This document shows, in pieces, positions 1-8,317 of a stretch of 64,000 nt of DNA. The stretch comes from Youngiibacter multivorans (GTDB taxonomy: Bacteria; Bacillota; Clostridia; Clostridiales; Clostridiaceae), in contig NZ_JAGGKC010000011.1 of NCBI RefSeq assembly GCF_017873395.1, positions 50,473-114,472 on the forward strand, read 5' to 3'. The stretch's first letter is position 1, and each line of letters begins with the position of its first letter. A program made the translations under genes and the position numbers. Below the pieces are notes generated by a model. That model saw only the letters and a program-made list of their open reading frames with translations, was not told where the DNA came from and ran no database searches.

Positions 1-261
1 TCTCTCGGCGTACTTTGGAGCGATGTTTTCAAAAAGATCACTTACCACAGCAGGCTCCTGAACGAAGGCAGCCACCTGTCTCCTCGCGTGAAGGTCTCCC
101 CTCTTTGCAAGGGTGATCATCTTCTCTGCGATGTTCTTGGTCTCCTTAGCCCTGGTTACTGTAGTCTCTATCTTGCCATACTTGAGGAAGCTTGTAACAA
201 GTCCTCTCAGCATGGCTCTTCTCTGGTCGGACGGACGTCCGAGCTTTCTCTGCTGAGCCAT
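1..261 (-). CDS. rplQ: 50S ribosomal protein L17 (partial, 3' end outside window)
   Basis: L17 is a large-subunit protein near the peptide exit tunnel. The first 87 residues are visible, beginning MAQQRKLGRPSDQRRAML, the typical L17 start, and the frame stays open to the window edge. It is the last gene of the S10-spc-alpha run, 12 bp after rpoA, as in most bacteria. The C-terminal end and the operon terminator lie outside the window. Confidence 0.95.
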   Translation of the reverse strand, partial: MAQQRKLGRPSDQRRAMLRGLVTSFLKYGKIETTVTRAKETKNIAEKMITLAKRGDLHARRQVAAFVQEPAVVSDLFENIAPKYAER

Positions 262-273
262 TTTTATACCTCC

Positions 274-1221
274 TTACTCGTCGCTGGATCTTAGATTCAA
301 ATCCAGATCCTTGAGCTTTCTTTCAACCTCTTCAAGAGACTTCTTTCCGAGATTCCTTACCTTCATCATGTCTTCCATGGATTTCATGGTAAGCTCATGA
401 ACGGTGTTGATTCCTGCCCTCTTCAGGCAGTTGTACGACCTTACGGACAGGTCAAGCTCTTCGATAGTCATCTCGAGGACCTTTTCCTTCTTGTCGTCTT
501 CCTTCTCTATCATGATTTCAACGTCATTCGCATGATCTGTCAGAGTCATGAAAAGCTTGAAGTGCTCTATGAGTATCTTCGCTGCGAGGCTTATGGCCTC
601 CTCAGTCTTGATGGTTCCATTGGTCCAGATCTCAAGAGTCAGCTTGTCGTAGTCAGTTATCTGTCCTACTCTCGTGTTGTCCACTGAGAAATTGACTCTC
701 TTCACCGGTGTGTATATGGAATCCACAGCTATTGTCGACAGGCTCAGGTCATCGGATTTGTTCCTCTGCTGTGAAACATATCCCCTTCCCCTGTTGATGG
801 TGATTTCCATATATAGCTTCGCTTCTTCATCAAGGGTAGCGATATGAAGGTCCTTGTTTATGATCTCCACATCTCCGTCGGTCTTGATATCTCCGGCGGT
901 TATTACTCCCGGTCCCTTGGCGTCGATATATATCTGCCTTGGTCCGTCCCCGTTCATCTTAAGGAACAGGTTCTTGAGGTTCAGGATGAGCTCTGTGACA
1001 TCTTCCTTGACTCCGGGTACTACTGAAAACTCATGCAGCACGCCGTCAATCTTGACTGATGTGGGAGCAACTCCCGGAAGAGAAGAAAGAAGCATTCTCC
1101 TCAATGCGTTACCTAAAGTAATTCCATAGCCTCTTTCAAGAGGTTCTACTACGAACTTACCATAGGTGCCATCTTCATTTGTCTCTACACACTGGATTTT
1201 TGGTTTTTCAATCTCAAACAT
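274..1221 (-). CDS. rpoA: DNA-directed RNA polymerase subunit alpha
   Basis: Alpha dimerises to nucleate assembly of RNA polymerase and contacts activators and UP elements. At 315 residues it has the normal Firmicute length. The N-terminal assembly domain fills about residues 1-230 (GYGITLGNALRRMLLSS near the start). The C-terminal domain follows at about 245-310 with its helix-hairpin-helix (LKRAGINTVHEL, RNLGKKSLEEV). An AAGGAGGGTC-type ribosome site precedes the ATG. It sits between rpsK and rplQ. The 119 bp upstream is where rpsD normally lies in clostridial alpha operons, but no S4 reading frame is present there. Confidence 0.98.
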   Translation of the reverse strand: MFEIEKPKIQCVETNEDGTYGKFVVEPLERGYGITLGNALRRMLLSSLPGVAPTSVKIDGVLHEFSVVPGVKEDVTELILNLKNLFLKMNGDGPRQIYIDAKGPGVITAGDIKTDGDVEIINKDLHIATLDEEAKLYMEITINRGRGYVSQQRNKSDDLSLSTIAVDSIYTPVKRVNFSVDNTRVGQITDYDKLTLEIWTNGTIKTEEAISLAAKILIEHFKLFMTLTDHANDVEIMIEKEDDKKEKVLEMTIEELDLSVRSYNCLKRAGINTVHELTMKSMEDMMKVRNLGKKSLEEVERKLKDLDLNLRSSDE

Positions 1222-1340
1222 TTTGACCCTCCTTGGATAATGCAGTCTTCAAAGGTCAACTGATTCCATGATTCCCGGATCTATACGCTTGGCTTAGCCT
1301 TCGCTGTGTGCCCGGGTAATAGTGCAATCCAAGAGGATAA

Positions 1341-1742
1341 CTAGACCCTTCTTCTCTTAGGAGGTCTGCATCCGTTGTGTGGAATTGGTGTTACGTCCTT
1401 GATTAGAGTAACCTCAAGACCTGCTGCCTGAAGTGACCTTATTGCCGCTTCTCTGCCTGATCCAGGTCCCTTGACATATACCTCTACACTCTTCAGACCG
1501 TGCTCCATTGCAGCCTTTGCCGCAGTTTCTGCAGCTATCTGTGCAGCATATGGTGTGCTCTTCCTTGATCCCTTAAAGCCATGAGCTCCTGAACTGGACC
1601 ATGAGAGGGCGTTTCCTGCCGCGTCAGTGATGGTTACTATGGAGTTGTTGAAAGTAGACTGTATGTGAGCCTGTCCGTGCTCAATATTCTTTCTTTCTTT
1701 TTTTCTTCTTACAACCTTCTTGGTGTTTTTAGCCGCTGCCAT
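1341..1742 (-). CDS. rpsK: 30S ribosomal protein S11
   Basis: S11 lies on the platform of the small subunit and contacts the mRNA and S7 near the E site. The 133-residue protein has a basic N-terminus rich in lysine, the conserved stretch GHAHIQSTFNN-like (here GQAHIQSTFNN), and the C-terminal GCRPPKRRRV that is nearly invariant. It lies 12 bp after rpsM. The next gene downstream is rpoA, not rpsD. Confidence 0.98.
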   Translation of the reverse strand: MAAAKNTKKVVRRKKERKNIEHGQAHIQSTFNNSIVTITDAAGNALSWSSSGAHGFKGSRKSTPYAAQIAAETAAKAAMEHGLKSVEVYVKGPGSGREAAIRSLQAAGLEVTLIKDVTPIPHNGCRPPKRRRV

Positions 1743-1754
1743 TATCTTCCCTCC

Positions 1755-2123
1755 TTACTTCTTCTTGTTAGCTATGGTCTTTCTCGGACCCTTTCTTGTT
1801 CTTGCGTTTGTCTTTGTCTTCTGACCTCTTACCGGGAGACCCTTTCTATGTCTGATGCCTCTGTAGCATCCGATTTCAACAAGCCTCTTTATGTTCAGGG
1901 CAACCTCTCTTCTGAGGTCTCCTTCTACTTTGACATTCTTGTTGATGAAGTCTCTTATAGCATTGACTTCAGTTTCGGAAAGGTCCTTGACCCTTGTGTC
2001 AGGATTCACGCCTGTAGCTTCTATTATCTTCTTCGAAGTAGAAAGGCCGATTCCAAATATGTAGGTTAGTCCGATTTCGACTCTCTTACCTTTAGGTAGG
2101 TCTACGCCTGCTATTCTTGCCAT
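1755..2123 (-). CDS. rpsM: 30S ribosomal protein S13
   Basis: S13 sits in the head of the small subunit and touches the P-site tRNA and, through bridge B1, the large subunit. The 122-residue frame starts MARIAGVDLPKGKRVEIGL and has the typical GIRHRKGLPVRGQ segment, followed by a basic tail ending in KK. It follows rpmJ by 35 bp and precedes rpsK, the standard alpha-operon order. Confidence 0.98.
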   Translation of the reverse strand: MARIAGVDLPKGKRVEIGLTYIFGIGLSTSKKIIEATGVNPDTRVKDLSETEVNAIRDFINKNVKVEGDLRREVALNIKRLVEIGCYRGIRHRKGLPVRGQKTKTNARTRKGPRKTIANKKK

Positions 2124-2158
2124 ATGATTATTTACACCTCCTGTTAATACTCTTTCTA

Positions 2159-2272
2159 TTAGCCCTGTTTCTGCTTGTGCTTAGGGTTCTCGCAGATAAC
2201 CATTACGTTACCTTTTCTCTTGATGACCTTGCACTTTTCACAGATAGGCTTAACTGACGGTCTTACTTTCAT
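2159..2272 (-). CDS. rpmJ: 50S ribosomal protein L36, zinc-binding form
   Basis: This 37-residue gene begins MKVRPSVKPICEKC and ends KHKQKQG. L36 stabilises 23S rRNA near the GTPase centre. Cysteines in CEKC, a third cysteine in VICEN and the following histidine form the zinc ribbon, so this is the C+ (zinc) paralogue. It lies between infA and rpsM, its normal place. Only one copy is visible in this window. Confidence 0.95.
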   Translation of the reverse strand: MKVRPSVKPICEKCKVIKRKGNVMVICENPKHKQKQG

Positions 2273-2290
2273 CTCGTTAACCCTCCTTTA

Positions 2291-2509
2291 TTACTTGGCT
2301 CTCCAGGTGATACGTCCTCTTGTGAGATCGTATGGTGACAGTTCAATAGTCACCTTGTCGCCTGGTAGAATCCTTATGAAATTCATTCTCAACTTTCCTG
2401 ACAGATGAGCAAGAATTGTGTGTCCACTTTCAAGTTCAACTTCAAACATCGCGTTCGGAAGTGATTCCTTGACGGTGCCCTGCATTTCTATAACATCTTC
2501 TTTTGACAT
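2291..2509 (-). CDS. infA: Translation initiation factor IF-1
   Basis: IF-1 is a single OB-fold protein that occupies the A site during initiation. The 72 residues begin MSKEDVIEMQGTVKESLPNA and end RGRITWRAK, matching the family over its whole length. It is placed between the KOW protein and rpmJ, the standard order in Firmicutes, with 7 bp separating it from the gene upstream. Confidence 0.98.
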   Translation of the reverse strand: MSKEDVIEMQGTVKESLPNAMFEVELESGHTILAHLSGKLRMNFIRILPGDKVTIELSPYDLTRGRITWRAK

Positions 2510-2516
2510 AAGGTAC

Positions 2517-2792
2517 TTATACCTCCTTAGCCTGAAGCCCTATGAGCTTCGCAATTTTTACCATGCACTCCTGATCTCCTGCCCTGAGGCCTTCAATCGT
2601 CCATTCTTCTGCTCCAGCTGCAACAAAAAGATGCTTTTTGTTCTTTCTCTTAGGGTTGTCAAAAGAATGCTTGTTTCCATCCACCAGAGTGACGAAATAC
2701 CGGTCGGTATCTTCGAATACTACATAGTACTTTCCTAGGTCTCTGCCTTTTCTGGAAAGCACCAGGCATCCCTTCATTCCATTGTCTTCCAC
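2517..2792 (-). CDS. KOW-domain RNA-binding protein, ribosomal L14e-like
   Basis: A 91-residue protein with an N-terminal KOW-like segment (CLVLSRKGRDLGKYYVV) in which the usual glycine and hydrophobic pattern is visible, followed by a lysine-rich middle (NPKRKNKKHLF). Genes of this type are found between map and infA in many Clostridia and are annotated as L14e/L6e/L27e-like; their function there is not established. The GTG start is preferred because GAGGTGAGTTT places a ribosome site directly before it. RNA or ribosome binding is inferred from the domain and the neighbours. Confidence 0.8.
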   Translation of the reverse strand: MEDNGMKGCLVLSRKGRDLGKYYVVFEDTDRYFVTLVDGNKHSFDNPKRKNKKHLFVAAGAEEWTIEGLRAGDQECMVKIAKLIGLQAKEV

Positions 2793-2851
2793 AAACTCAC
2801 CTCTTGATTGCCATAGCTATAAATCAAAATCCATAACTAAGCAGCATTTTC

Positions 2852-3610
2852 TCAAATGCCCCGCATCAGTGTCAGGATCTCGGGTTCGCCATCTGTAATG
2901 GCCACGGTGTTCTCATAGTGAGCAGAAAGCTTTCCGTCTTCTGTAACCGTAGTCCAGTTGTCGTCTAAGATCCTTACATTGTACCTGCCAACATTTACCA
3001 TAGGTTCGATGGCAAGCACCATGCCTTTGTCTAGCCTGGGTCCCCTGCCCTCTTTTCCGTAATTCGGTATCTGAGGGTCTTCATGCAGATTCCTTCCGAT
3101 CCCGTGGCCGGTAAAATCCCTTACCACTGAAAATCCGTTATCCTCCACATGCTTCTGTATGGCATGGGATATGTCCCCAAGCCTCCTGCCTTCATAGGCA
3201 TGTTCCATTCCCTTGAAGAAGCTTTCTTCGGTCACCCTTATGAGCTTCCTTGCCTCCTCTGAAACATCTCCTACCGGAAAGGTCCTTGCGGCGTCTCCGT
3301 GGAATCCGTTAAGAAACGCTCCGACGTCAACGCTGATGATGTCCCCTTCCTTCAGTATGTTCTTCCGGTTTGGTATGCCGTGAATCACCACATCATTCAC
3401 AGAAGCGCATATGGATCCTGTAAATCCGTGATAATTCTTGAAAGATGGTTTAGCTCCGTGCCTAGTTATAAATTCCTCACACAGTGCATCAAGCTCCTGT
3501 GTGGATATCCCCGGCCTGATATGCTCGGCGATCATCTCCAGGGTCATCCCTGTGAGCTGTCCGGCCTTCTTCATCAGGTCCAGTTCGATCCGGTTCTTAA
3601 TTATTATCAT
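2852..3610 (-). CDS. map: Methionine aminopeptidase type I
   Basis: Removes the initiator methionine from nascent proteins in the cytoplasm. The 252-residue frame has the pita-bread fold signature: the HGIP segment and the metal ligands in VDVGAFLNGFHGDAART, FTGHGIGRNLHEDP and AIEPMV. It has no N-terminal zinc-finger extension, so it is the short type Ia form. Its ATG overlaps the adk stop codon by one base (TAATG), implying translational coupling with adk, as in many Firmicutes. Confidence 0.97.
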   Translation of the reverse strand: MIIIKNRIELDLMKKAGQLTGMTLEMIAEHIRPGISTQELDALCEEFITRHGAKPSFKNYHGFTGSICASVNDVVIHGIPNRKNILKEGDIISVDVGAFLNGFHGDAARTFPVGDVSEEARKLIRVTEESFFKGMEHAYEGRRLGDISHAIQKHVEDNGFSVVRDFTGHGIGRNLHEDPQIPNYGKEGRGPRLDKGMVLAIEPMVNVGRYNVRILDDNWTTVTEDGKLSAHYENTVAITDGEPEILTLMRGI

Positions 3611-4260
3611 TATTCCTTGCTCCCAAGTAGCTTTACTATGCTTTCGAAGACCACAGGTATTGCCTGTGTTCCATCAACCACCCTGAGTATTCCCTTTGCC
3701 AGGTAGTACTCTATGAGCGGCTCCGTCTGCCTGTCATAAATATCAAGTCTGTCCACTACTGTATCAATGGAGTCGTCCTTCCTTTGTATGACCTTTGTTC
3801 CGCATACGTCACAGACACCCTTTGCCATCGGCGGGTTGTAGACAAGGTGGTAGGTTGCTCCGCATGACGGACAAACCCTTCTTCCTGTCATCCTGTCGAT
3901 TATGAAATCTCTGGGTACCTGTATAAGCAATGCCGTATCTACGGCTTCGCCATCGGCTGCAAGCATCTTACCGAGCTCGTCAGCCTGGAATACGGTTCTC
4001 GGGAATCCATCAAGCAGGTAGCCGGTTTCGCAGTCGGGCTCACTGAGCCTTCCTTTGACCATTCTGATGGTAACCTCGTCCGGCACAAGCAAGCCTTTGT
4101 CCATGTACCCTTTTGCAAGGGTGCCAAGTTCCGTTCCGTCAGCGATGTTCTTCCTGAATATATCTCCTGTGGAAATATGCGGTATCTGGAACCTTTTGCT
4201 TATGGACTGCGCCTGCGTGCCTTTGCCTGCTCCAGGGGGACCTAACAATATAATCTTCAC
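3610..4260 (-). CDS. adk: Adenylate kinase
   Basis: Interconverts AMP and ATP with two ADP. The P-loop GPPGAGKGTQ is at the N-terminus, the NMP-binding and LID regions follow, and the LID carries a zinc site with CPSC and CDVC cysteine pairs, as in Gram-positive enzymes. A GTG start giving MKIILLGPPG is chosen because GGAG lies 9 bases upstream and the result matches the family start. Upstream in-frame TTG and ATG codons would put the ribosome site on or inside the start. The gene is 20 bp from secY and coupled to map. Confidence 0.96.
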   Translation of the reverse strand: MKIILLGPPGAGKGTQAQSISKRFQIPHISTGDIFRKNIADGTELGTLAKGYMDKGLLVPDEVTIRMVKGRLSEPDCETGYLLDGFPRTVFQADELGKMLAADGEAVDTALLIQVPRDFIIDRMTGRRVCPSCGATYHLVYNPPMAKGVCDVCGTKVIQRKDDSIDTVVDRLDIYDRQTEPLIEYYLAKGILRVVDGTQAIPVVFESIVKLLGSKE

Positions 4261-4280
4261 GGGCTTCATCTCCAATATTC

Positions 4281-5558
4281 TTATTTAAGAAATCCTTGAT
4301 AATGCCTCATCACAAGCTGTGATTCAAGCTGCTTCATTGTGTCCATTGCCACGCCAATCATGATGAACAGCATTGTTCCTCCGAAGGCGAGACCCTTGAA
4401 CGAAGTATAGCCTTCAAGGACTATTGGGAATATAGCTATGGCTGCAGCGAATATTCCGCCAACTATTGAAACCCTGTCAAGTATCCTCTCCAGGTATTTG
4501 GCAGTTGCCACACCAGGCCTAATGCCTGCCACGTATCCGCCTGATTTTGCCATGTTCTCAGCCATCTCATCCGGTTTGAACGTTATGTTCGTGTAGAACC
4601 AGGAGAAGAACAGCACAAGCACCGCGTAAATCAGTGCGTAAATTATCGTATTTGTCTTGAATGGGCTATAAGCACCTTCTGTCAGCCACTTTATCCATGC
4701 CACGTTCGGGAAGAACTGGGCGAGGGTTGCAGGAAACTGCATTACGGACATCGCGAATATTATCGAAATTACCGCTGAGCTGCTTATCCCTACAGGTATA
4801 TGTGTGGACTGGCCTTTGTACTGCTTTGTCCCTACTACTCTTCCGGCATACTGTACAGGTATTCTCCTCTCACCGAGTGAGAAACCAGTCACACCGACGA
4901 ACATGAGAGCCACTACAATAACAAAGAGCGCAAGCATGACTATGTCGATGTTTTTGCCCGTATAGAGCGCATATACCTGATACATCAGGGTTGGGAATCT
5001 GGATAATATGTTCACGAATATCAGTACTGAGACACCGCTTCCTATTCCCTTTTCAGTGATCTGGTCACCCAGCCACATGAGGAAGGTCGAGGATGCGATA
5101 AGAGTCATTATGATAAGCACCGTGTTGAGCGGTGTATCCTTTTCGACTGCCCCTGCATTGTATATTATGACATAAGTTCCATAAGCCTGTACCGCACCGA
5201 TTGCTATAGCCGCATACCTTGTTATGTTCTGTATCTTTGCCCTTCCGTCCTGGCCTTCTTTCGAAAGCTGCTCCAGATAGGGAATAATGACAGTCATAAG
5301 CTGCATTATGATGGATGCATTGATGTACGGGACTACACCCATTGCGAATATGCTGAAGTTTCCGAAGGCTCCTCCTGATATCAGGTCATAGAACCCGATA
5401 AGAGTCTGGGAGTTTGCGAGACTTTTCAGTGCATCCGCATTGATATTAGGTACCGGTATGAAGTGTCCCATCCTGAATATGAATACCACGAACGCCGTGA
5501 AAAGTATCTTCTTTCTCAGGTCCTTGATCTTCCAGGCATTCTTAAGGGTTTGCAGCAT
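4281..5558 (-). CDS. secY: Preprotein translocase subunit SecY
   Basis: Channel-forming subunit of the SecYEG translocon in the cytoplasmic membrane. At 425 residues, with about ten hydrophobic segments, it is full length. The N-terminal LRKKILFTAFVVFIFRMG and the plug region after FYDLISGGAFGNFSIFAMG are typical. It is located between rplO and adk in the spc operon, one base after rplO. Its partner secE is in the same window at 40465. Confidence 0.98.
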   Translation of the reverse strand: MLQTLKNAWKIKDLRKKILFTAFVVFIFRMGHFIPVPNINADALKSLANSQTLIGFYDLISGGAFGNFSIFAMGVVPYINASIIMQLMTVIIPYLEQLSKEGQDGRAKIQNITRYAAIAIGAVQAYGTYVIIYNAGAVEKDTPLNTVLIIMTLIASSTFLMWLGDQITEKGIGSGVSVLIFVNILSRFPTLMYQVYALYTGKNIDIVMLALFVIVVALMFVGVTGFSLGERRIPVQYAGRVVGTKQYKGQSTHIPVGISSSAVISIIFAMSVMQFPATLAQFFPNVAWIKWLTEGAYSPFKTNTIIYALIYAVLVLFFSWFYTNITFKPDEMAENMAKSGGYVAGIRPGVATAKYLERILDRVSIVGGIFAAAIAIFPIVLEGYTSFKGLAFGGTMLFIMIGVAMDTMKQLESQLVMRHYQGFLK

Positions 5559-5559
5559 G

Positions 5560-6000
5560 CTAAATCACCTCAACTTTTCCTCCGGCAGCTTCTATCTTTT
5601 CCATCGCTGATTTAGAGAACTTTGTAGCCTTGACTGTAAGTGACTTTTCAAGCGTACCGTTTCCGAGAATCTTAACTCCGTCAACGATCTTTGATACTAC
5701 GCCTCTCTTGAGAAGAACTTCTTCTGTGATTTCTGCGCCATTCTCAAATATATTGAGCCTGTCCACATTTACCTCTACATACTCCTTAGCGAATATGTTA
5801 GTGAATCCTCTCTTTGGGATTCTTCTATAAAGAGGCATCTGGCCTCCTTCGAATCCTGGTCTGACTCCTCCGCCTGACCTTGACTTCTGGCCTTTCATAC
5901 CTTTGCCGGCCTGCTTTCCGAGGCCTGATCCAGTACCTCTTCCGACTCTCTTAGGAGCCTTCCTGCTGCCAGCCGCTGGCTTCAACTCATGAAGTTTCAT
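5560..6000 (-). CDS. rplO: 50S ribosomal protein L15
   Basis: L15 is a late-assembling large-subunit protein with a long basic N-terminal extension. This 146-residue frame starts MKLHELKPAAGSRKAPKRVG and has the glycine-rich GRGTGSGLGKQAGKGMKGQK segment. It directly precedes secY and follows rpmD in the normal spc order. Confidence 0.98.
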   Translation of the reverse strand: MKLHELKPAAGSRKAPKRVGRGTGSGLGKQAGKGMKGQKSRSGGGVRPGFEGGQMPLYRRIPKRGFTNIFAKEYVEVNVDRLNIFENGAEITEEVLLKRGVVSKIVDGVKILGNGTLEKSLTVKATKFSKSAMEKIEAAGGKVEVI

Positions 6001-6021
6001 TTAGTTTGCACCTCCTCTTTA

Positions 6022-6201
6022 TTATGCTTCTTCCACGCTGAGAAGATATTCTATTTTCTTGATCATTCCCCTAACCTGAGGAGTGTCGTTATGCTCTACT
6101 GTCTTGCCAATCTTGGACAATCCGAGGGCCTTGGCAGTAGCAATGTGGTCTTTCTTCCTCGCGATGAGGCTTTTCTTAAGCGTTACCTTCAATGTTGCCA
6201 C
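6022..6201 (-). CDS. rpmD: 50S ribosomal protein L30
   Basis: A 59-residue frame starting with GTG (MATLKVTLKKSLIARKK) and ending YLLSVEEA. L30 is a small large-subunit protein. The GTG is supported by an AGGAGGG ribosome site 6 bases upstream and no better codon nearby. The conserved TAKALGLSKIGKTVEHNDTP core is present. It lies between rpsE and rplO as expected. Confidence 0.95.
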   Translation of the reverse strand: MATLKVTLKKSLIARKKDHIATAKALGLSKIGKTVEHNDTPQVRGMIKKIEYLLSVEEA

Positions 6202-6212
6202 GATGATCCCTC

Positions 6213-6710
6213 CTATCCTAATATTTCTTCTACAGTCTTGCCTCTCAGCTTAGCTATCTGCTCTGCAGACCTAAGGCTGGCAAGTCCGTTGATGGTTGCC
6301 TTTACCATGTTGCTTGGATTGTTTGATCCAAGTGACTTGGCTCTGACGTCCTTGATTCCTGCAAGCTCGAGGACTGCTCTCGCTGGTCCGCCTGCAAGTA
6401 CTCCTGTTCCTTCTTCAGCTGGCATTATAAGAACCTGACCGGTTCCGAACATGCCTCTTGTCGAATGAGGAACTGTGGTTCCCTTTATCTCAACATGCAC
6501 AAGGTTCTTCTTGGCATTCTCGATGCCTTTTCTGATGGCTTCCGGAATTTCTATGGACTTGCCCATGCCGACTCCGACATGACCATTCTCATCGCCTACA
6601 ACCACAAGTGCTGCAAACCTGAAATTTCTACCACCCTTGACGACCTTTGTGACTCTGCCAATGTTGACTACTTTCTCTTTAAGGTCCAGTGTGCTGGGAT
6701 CTATTCTCAC
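6213..6710 (-). CDS. rpsE: 30S ribosomal protein S5
   Basis: S5 contributes to mRNA entry, helicase activity and decoding fidelity. The 165-residue protein has the N-terminal double-stranded RNA-binding S5 domain (RVTKVVKGGRNFRFAALVVVG) and the C-terminal alpha/beta domain (GPARAVLELAGI, KSLGSNNPSNMVKA). The loop where spectinomycin-resistance changes map in other bacteria looks wild type. Gene order rplR-rpsE-rpmD is standard. Confidence 0.98.
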   Translation of the reverse strand: MRIDPSTLDLKEKVVNIGRVTKVVKGGRNFRFAALVVVGDENGHVGVGMGKSIEIPEAIRKGIENAKKNLVHVEIKGTTVPHSTRGMFGTGQVLIMPAEEGTGVLAGGPARAVLELAGIKDVRAKSLGSNNPSNMVKATINGLASLRSAEQIAKLRGKTVEEILG

Positions 6711-6727
6711 TATTTATTTCCTCCTTC

Positions 6728-7087
6728 TTAGAAATCAAGTCCGGCTTCTCTTGCTGCCTCGGCCAGAGTCTGGACCCTTCCGTGGTATATGTAGCCGCCC
6801 CTGTCGAAAACGACTGACTTTATTCCCTTCTCAAGTGCCTTCTTGGCTACGGCTTCGCCGACCTTCTTGGCTGCCTCAAGATTGCTTCCTGCTCCGTCGA
6901 AGTCCTTCTCGACTGATGAAGCGGAAACAAGTGTTACTCCCTGTACATCATCGATGATCTGGGCATATATGTTCTTTTCGCTTCTGTAAACAGAGAGTCT
7001 TGGTCTCTCAGTAGTACCGCTGATCTTTGTTCGAACTCTTATGTGACGTCTTACTCTTGACGCTTTCTTGTCACCTTTATTGAACAT
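6728..7087 (-). CDS. rplR: 50S ribosomal protein L18
   Basis: L18 binds 5S rRNA together with L5 in the central protuberance. The 119-residue frame has the basic N-terminus (KASRVRRHIRVRTKISGT) and the usual C-terminal FDRGGYIYHGRVQTLAEAAREAGL. It follows rplF by 19 bp in the spc operon. Confidence 0.98.
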   Translation of the reverse strand: MFNKGDKKASRVRRHIRVRTKISGTTERPRLSVYRSEKNIYAQIIDDVQGVTLVSASSVEKDFDGAGSNLEAAKKVGEAVAKKALEKGIKSVVFDRGGYIYHGRVQTLAEAAREAGLDF

Positions 7088-7106
7088 TAAGTCTCACTCC
7101 TTTCTA

Positions 7107-7649
7107 TTACTTCTTACCAGTCTTACCGACCTTACGTCTTACGACTTCGCCTTCAAACTTGATTCCCTTGCCTTTATACGGCTCAGGCTTTCTCCACTTC
7201 CTTATGTCGGCAGCGGTGTCTCCTACGAGTTCCTTGTCAGTTCCCCTGATTATTATCTTGGTCTGAGTTGGAAGTTCGAAGGTGATGCCTTCTGCAGGCT
7301 CTATCTCTACCGGATGTGAATATCCGAGTGCGAGCACGAGCTTCTTGCCCTGCAGAGTTGCTCTGTATCCAACTCCTACGAGTTCCAGAGTCTTAGTGAA
7401 TCCAGCGGATACTCCGACAACCATGTTGTTCACAAGTGCTCTTACGAGTCCGTGGAGTGCTCTGTTCTGCTTGTCGTCGTTTGGTCTTGTAACAAGTACA
7501 TTACCGTCTTCAAGCTTAAGTGTTATATTCTTATGCATAGCCTTTACCAGCTCGCCTTTAGGTCCCTTTACAGTAACAACATTATCCGGTGTCACATCAA
7601 AGGATACTCCAGCAGGTATGGCTATTGGCATTCTACCAATTCTTGACAT
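7107..7649 (-). CDS. rplF: 50S ribosomal protein L6
   Basis: L6 sits near the sarcin-ricin loop and factor-binding site. Its 180 residues form two repeated RNA-binding domains; the start MSRIGRMPIAIPAGV and the C-terminal PEPYKGKGIKFEGEVVRRK are characteristic. Its position between rpsH and rplR is conserved. Confidence 0.98.
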   Translation of the reverse strand: MSRIGRMPIAIPAGVSFDVTPDNVVTVKGPKGELVKAMHKNITLKLEDGNVLVTRPNDDKQNRALHGLVRALVNNMVVGVSAGFTKTLELVGVGYRATLQGKKLVLALGYSHPVEIEPAEGITFELPTQTKIIIRGTDKELVGDTAADIRKWRKPEPYKGKGIKFEGEVVRRKVGKTGKK

Positions 7650-7688
7650 TTCTTAACCTCCTGTTTTTTGGAAATCCATCAGCTATTC

Positions 7689-8087
7689 TTACCAGATGTA
7701 GCAGATGACCTCTCCGCCTAATCCGAGTTTCCTTGCCTCTCTGTCGGCAACCATGCCCTTTGAAGTGGATACTATTGCTACTCCGAGTCCGTTCAATACT
7801 TTTGGAACTTCGTCAGCTTTGCAGTACACTCTGAGTCCTGGCTTCGATATCCTTTTGAGACCAGTGATAACCCTTTCCTTGTTGGCTCCGTACTTAAGAG
7901 CGATTCTCATCATCGGAACAACTCCATCGCTAAATTCCTCGATGCCCTTAACGTATCCTTCTTCGAGCAGTATATTAGCAACCGCCTTCTTCACCTTGGA
8001 AGAGGGGACTTCAACGACCTCATGTCTTGCAGAATTTGCGTTCCTTACTCTGGTGAGCAAATCTGCGATAGGATCAGTCATAACCAT
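7689..8087 (-). CDS. rpsH: 30S ribosomal protein S8
   Basis: S8 is a primary 16S rRNA binder (central domain) and, in enterobacteria, the repressor of the spc operon. The 132-residue frame begins MVMTDPIADLLTRVRNA and ends with VSTSKGMVADREARKLGLGGEVICYIW, the typical C-terminal RNA-binding domain. No obvious S8 target was identified here. Confidence 0.98.
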   Translation of the reverse strand: MVMTDPIADLLTRVRNANSARHEVVEVPSSKVKKAVANILLEEGYVKGIEEFSDGVVPMMRIALKYGANKERVITGLKRISKPGLRVYCKADEVPKVLNGLGVAIVSTSKGMVADREARKLGLGGEVICYIW

Positions 8088-8116
8088 TATTTGTGCCTCC
8101 TTTCAATTACTTGAGA

Positions 8117-8302
8117 TTACCAGCTTGCTTTTCTTACGCCGGGGATCTCGCCCTTGTATGCTAGGTTTCTAAAACATATTCTGCATATTCCGTACTTCTT
8201 GAGTACTGAATGCGGTCTTCCGCACAGCCTGCATCTGGTGTAAGCCTGTGTCGAATATTTAGGTTCTTTGCTCCACTTTTCCAAAATAGCCTTACGTGCC
8301 AC
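8117..8302 (-). CDS. rpsN: 30S ribosomal protein S14, zinc type (S14Z)
   Basis: A short 61-residue S14 with two CXXC pairs (CRLC and CRIC) that bind zinc; this is the primary, zinc-dependent form of Firmicutes, in contrast to the longer zinc-free paralogue. The conserved C-terminal segment LAYKGEIPGVRKASW is present. It lies between rplE and rpsH, its normal site. Confidence 0.97.
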   Translation of the reverse strand: MARKAILEKWSKEPKYSTQAYTRCRLCGRPHSVLKKYGICRICFRNLAYKGEIPGVRKASW

Positions 8303-8317
8303 TTTATTCCCTCCTCT

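Noticed and set aside
844..1129. Plus-strand frames inside rpoA and many similar frames inside other genes
   Set aside because: They are the reverse of well-supported minus-strand genes, lack ribosome sites and have unlikely amino-acid composition.
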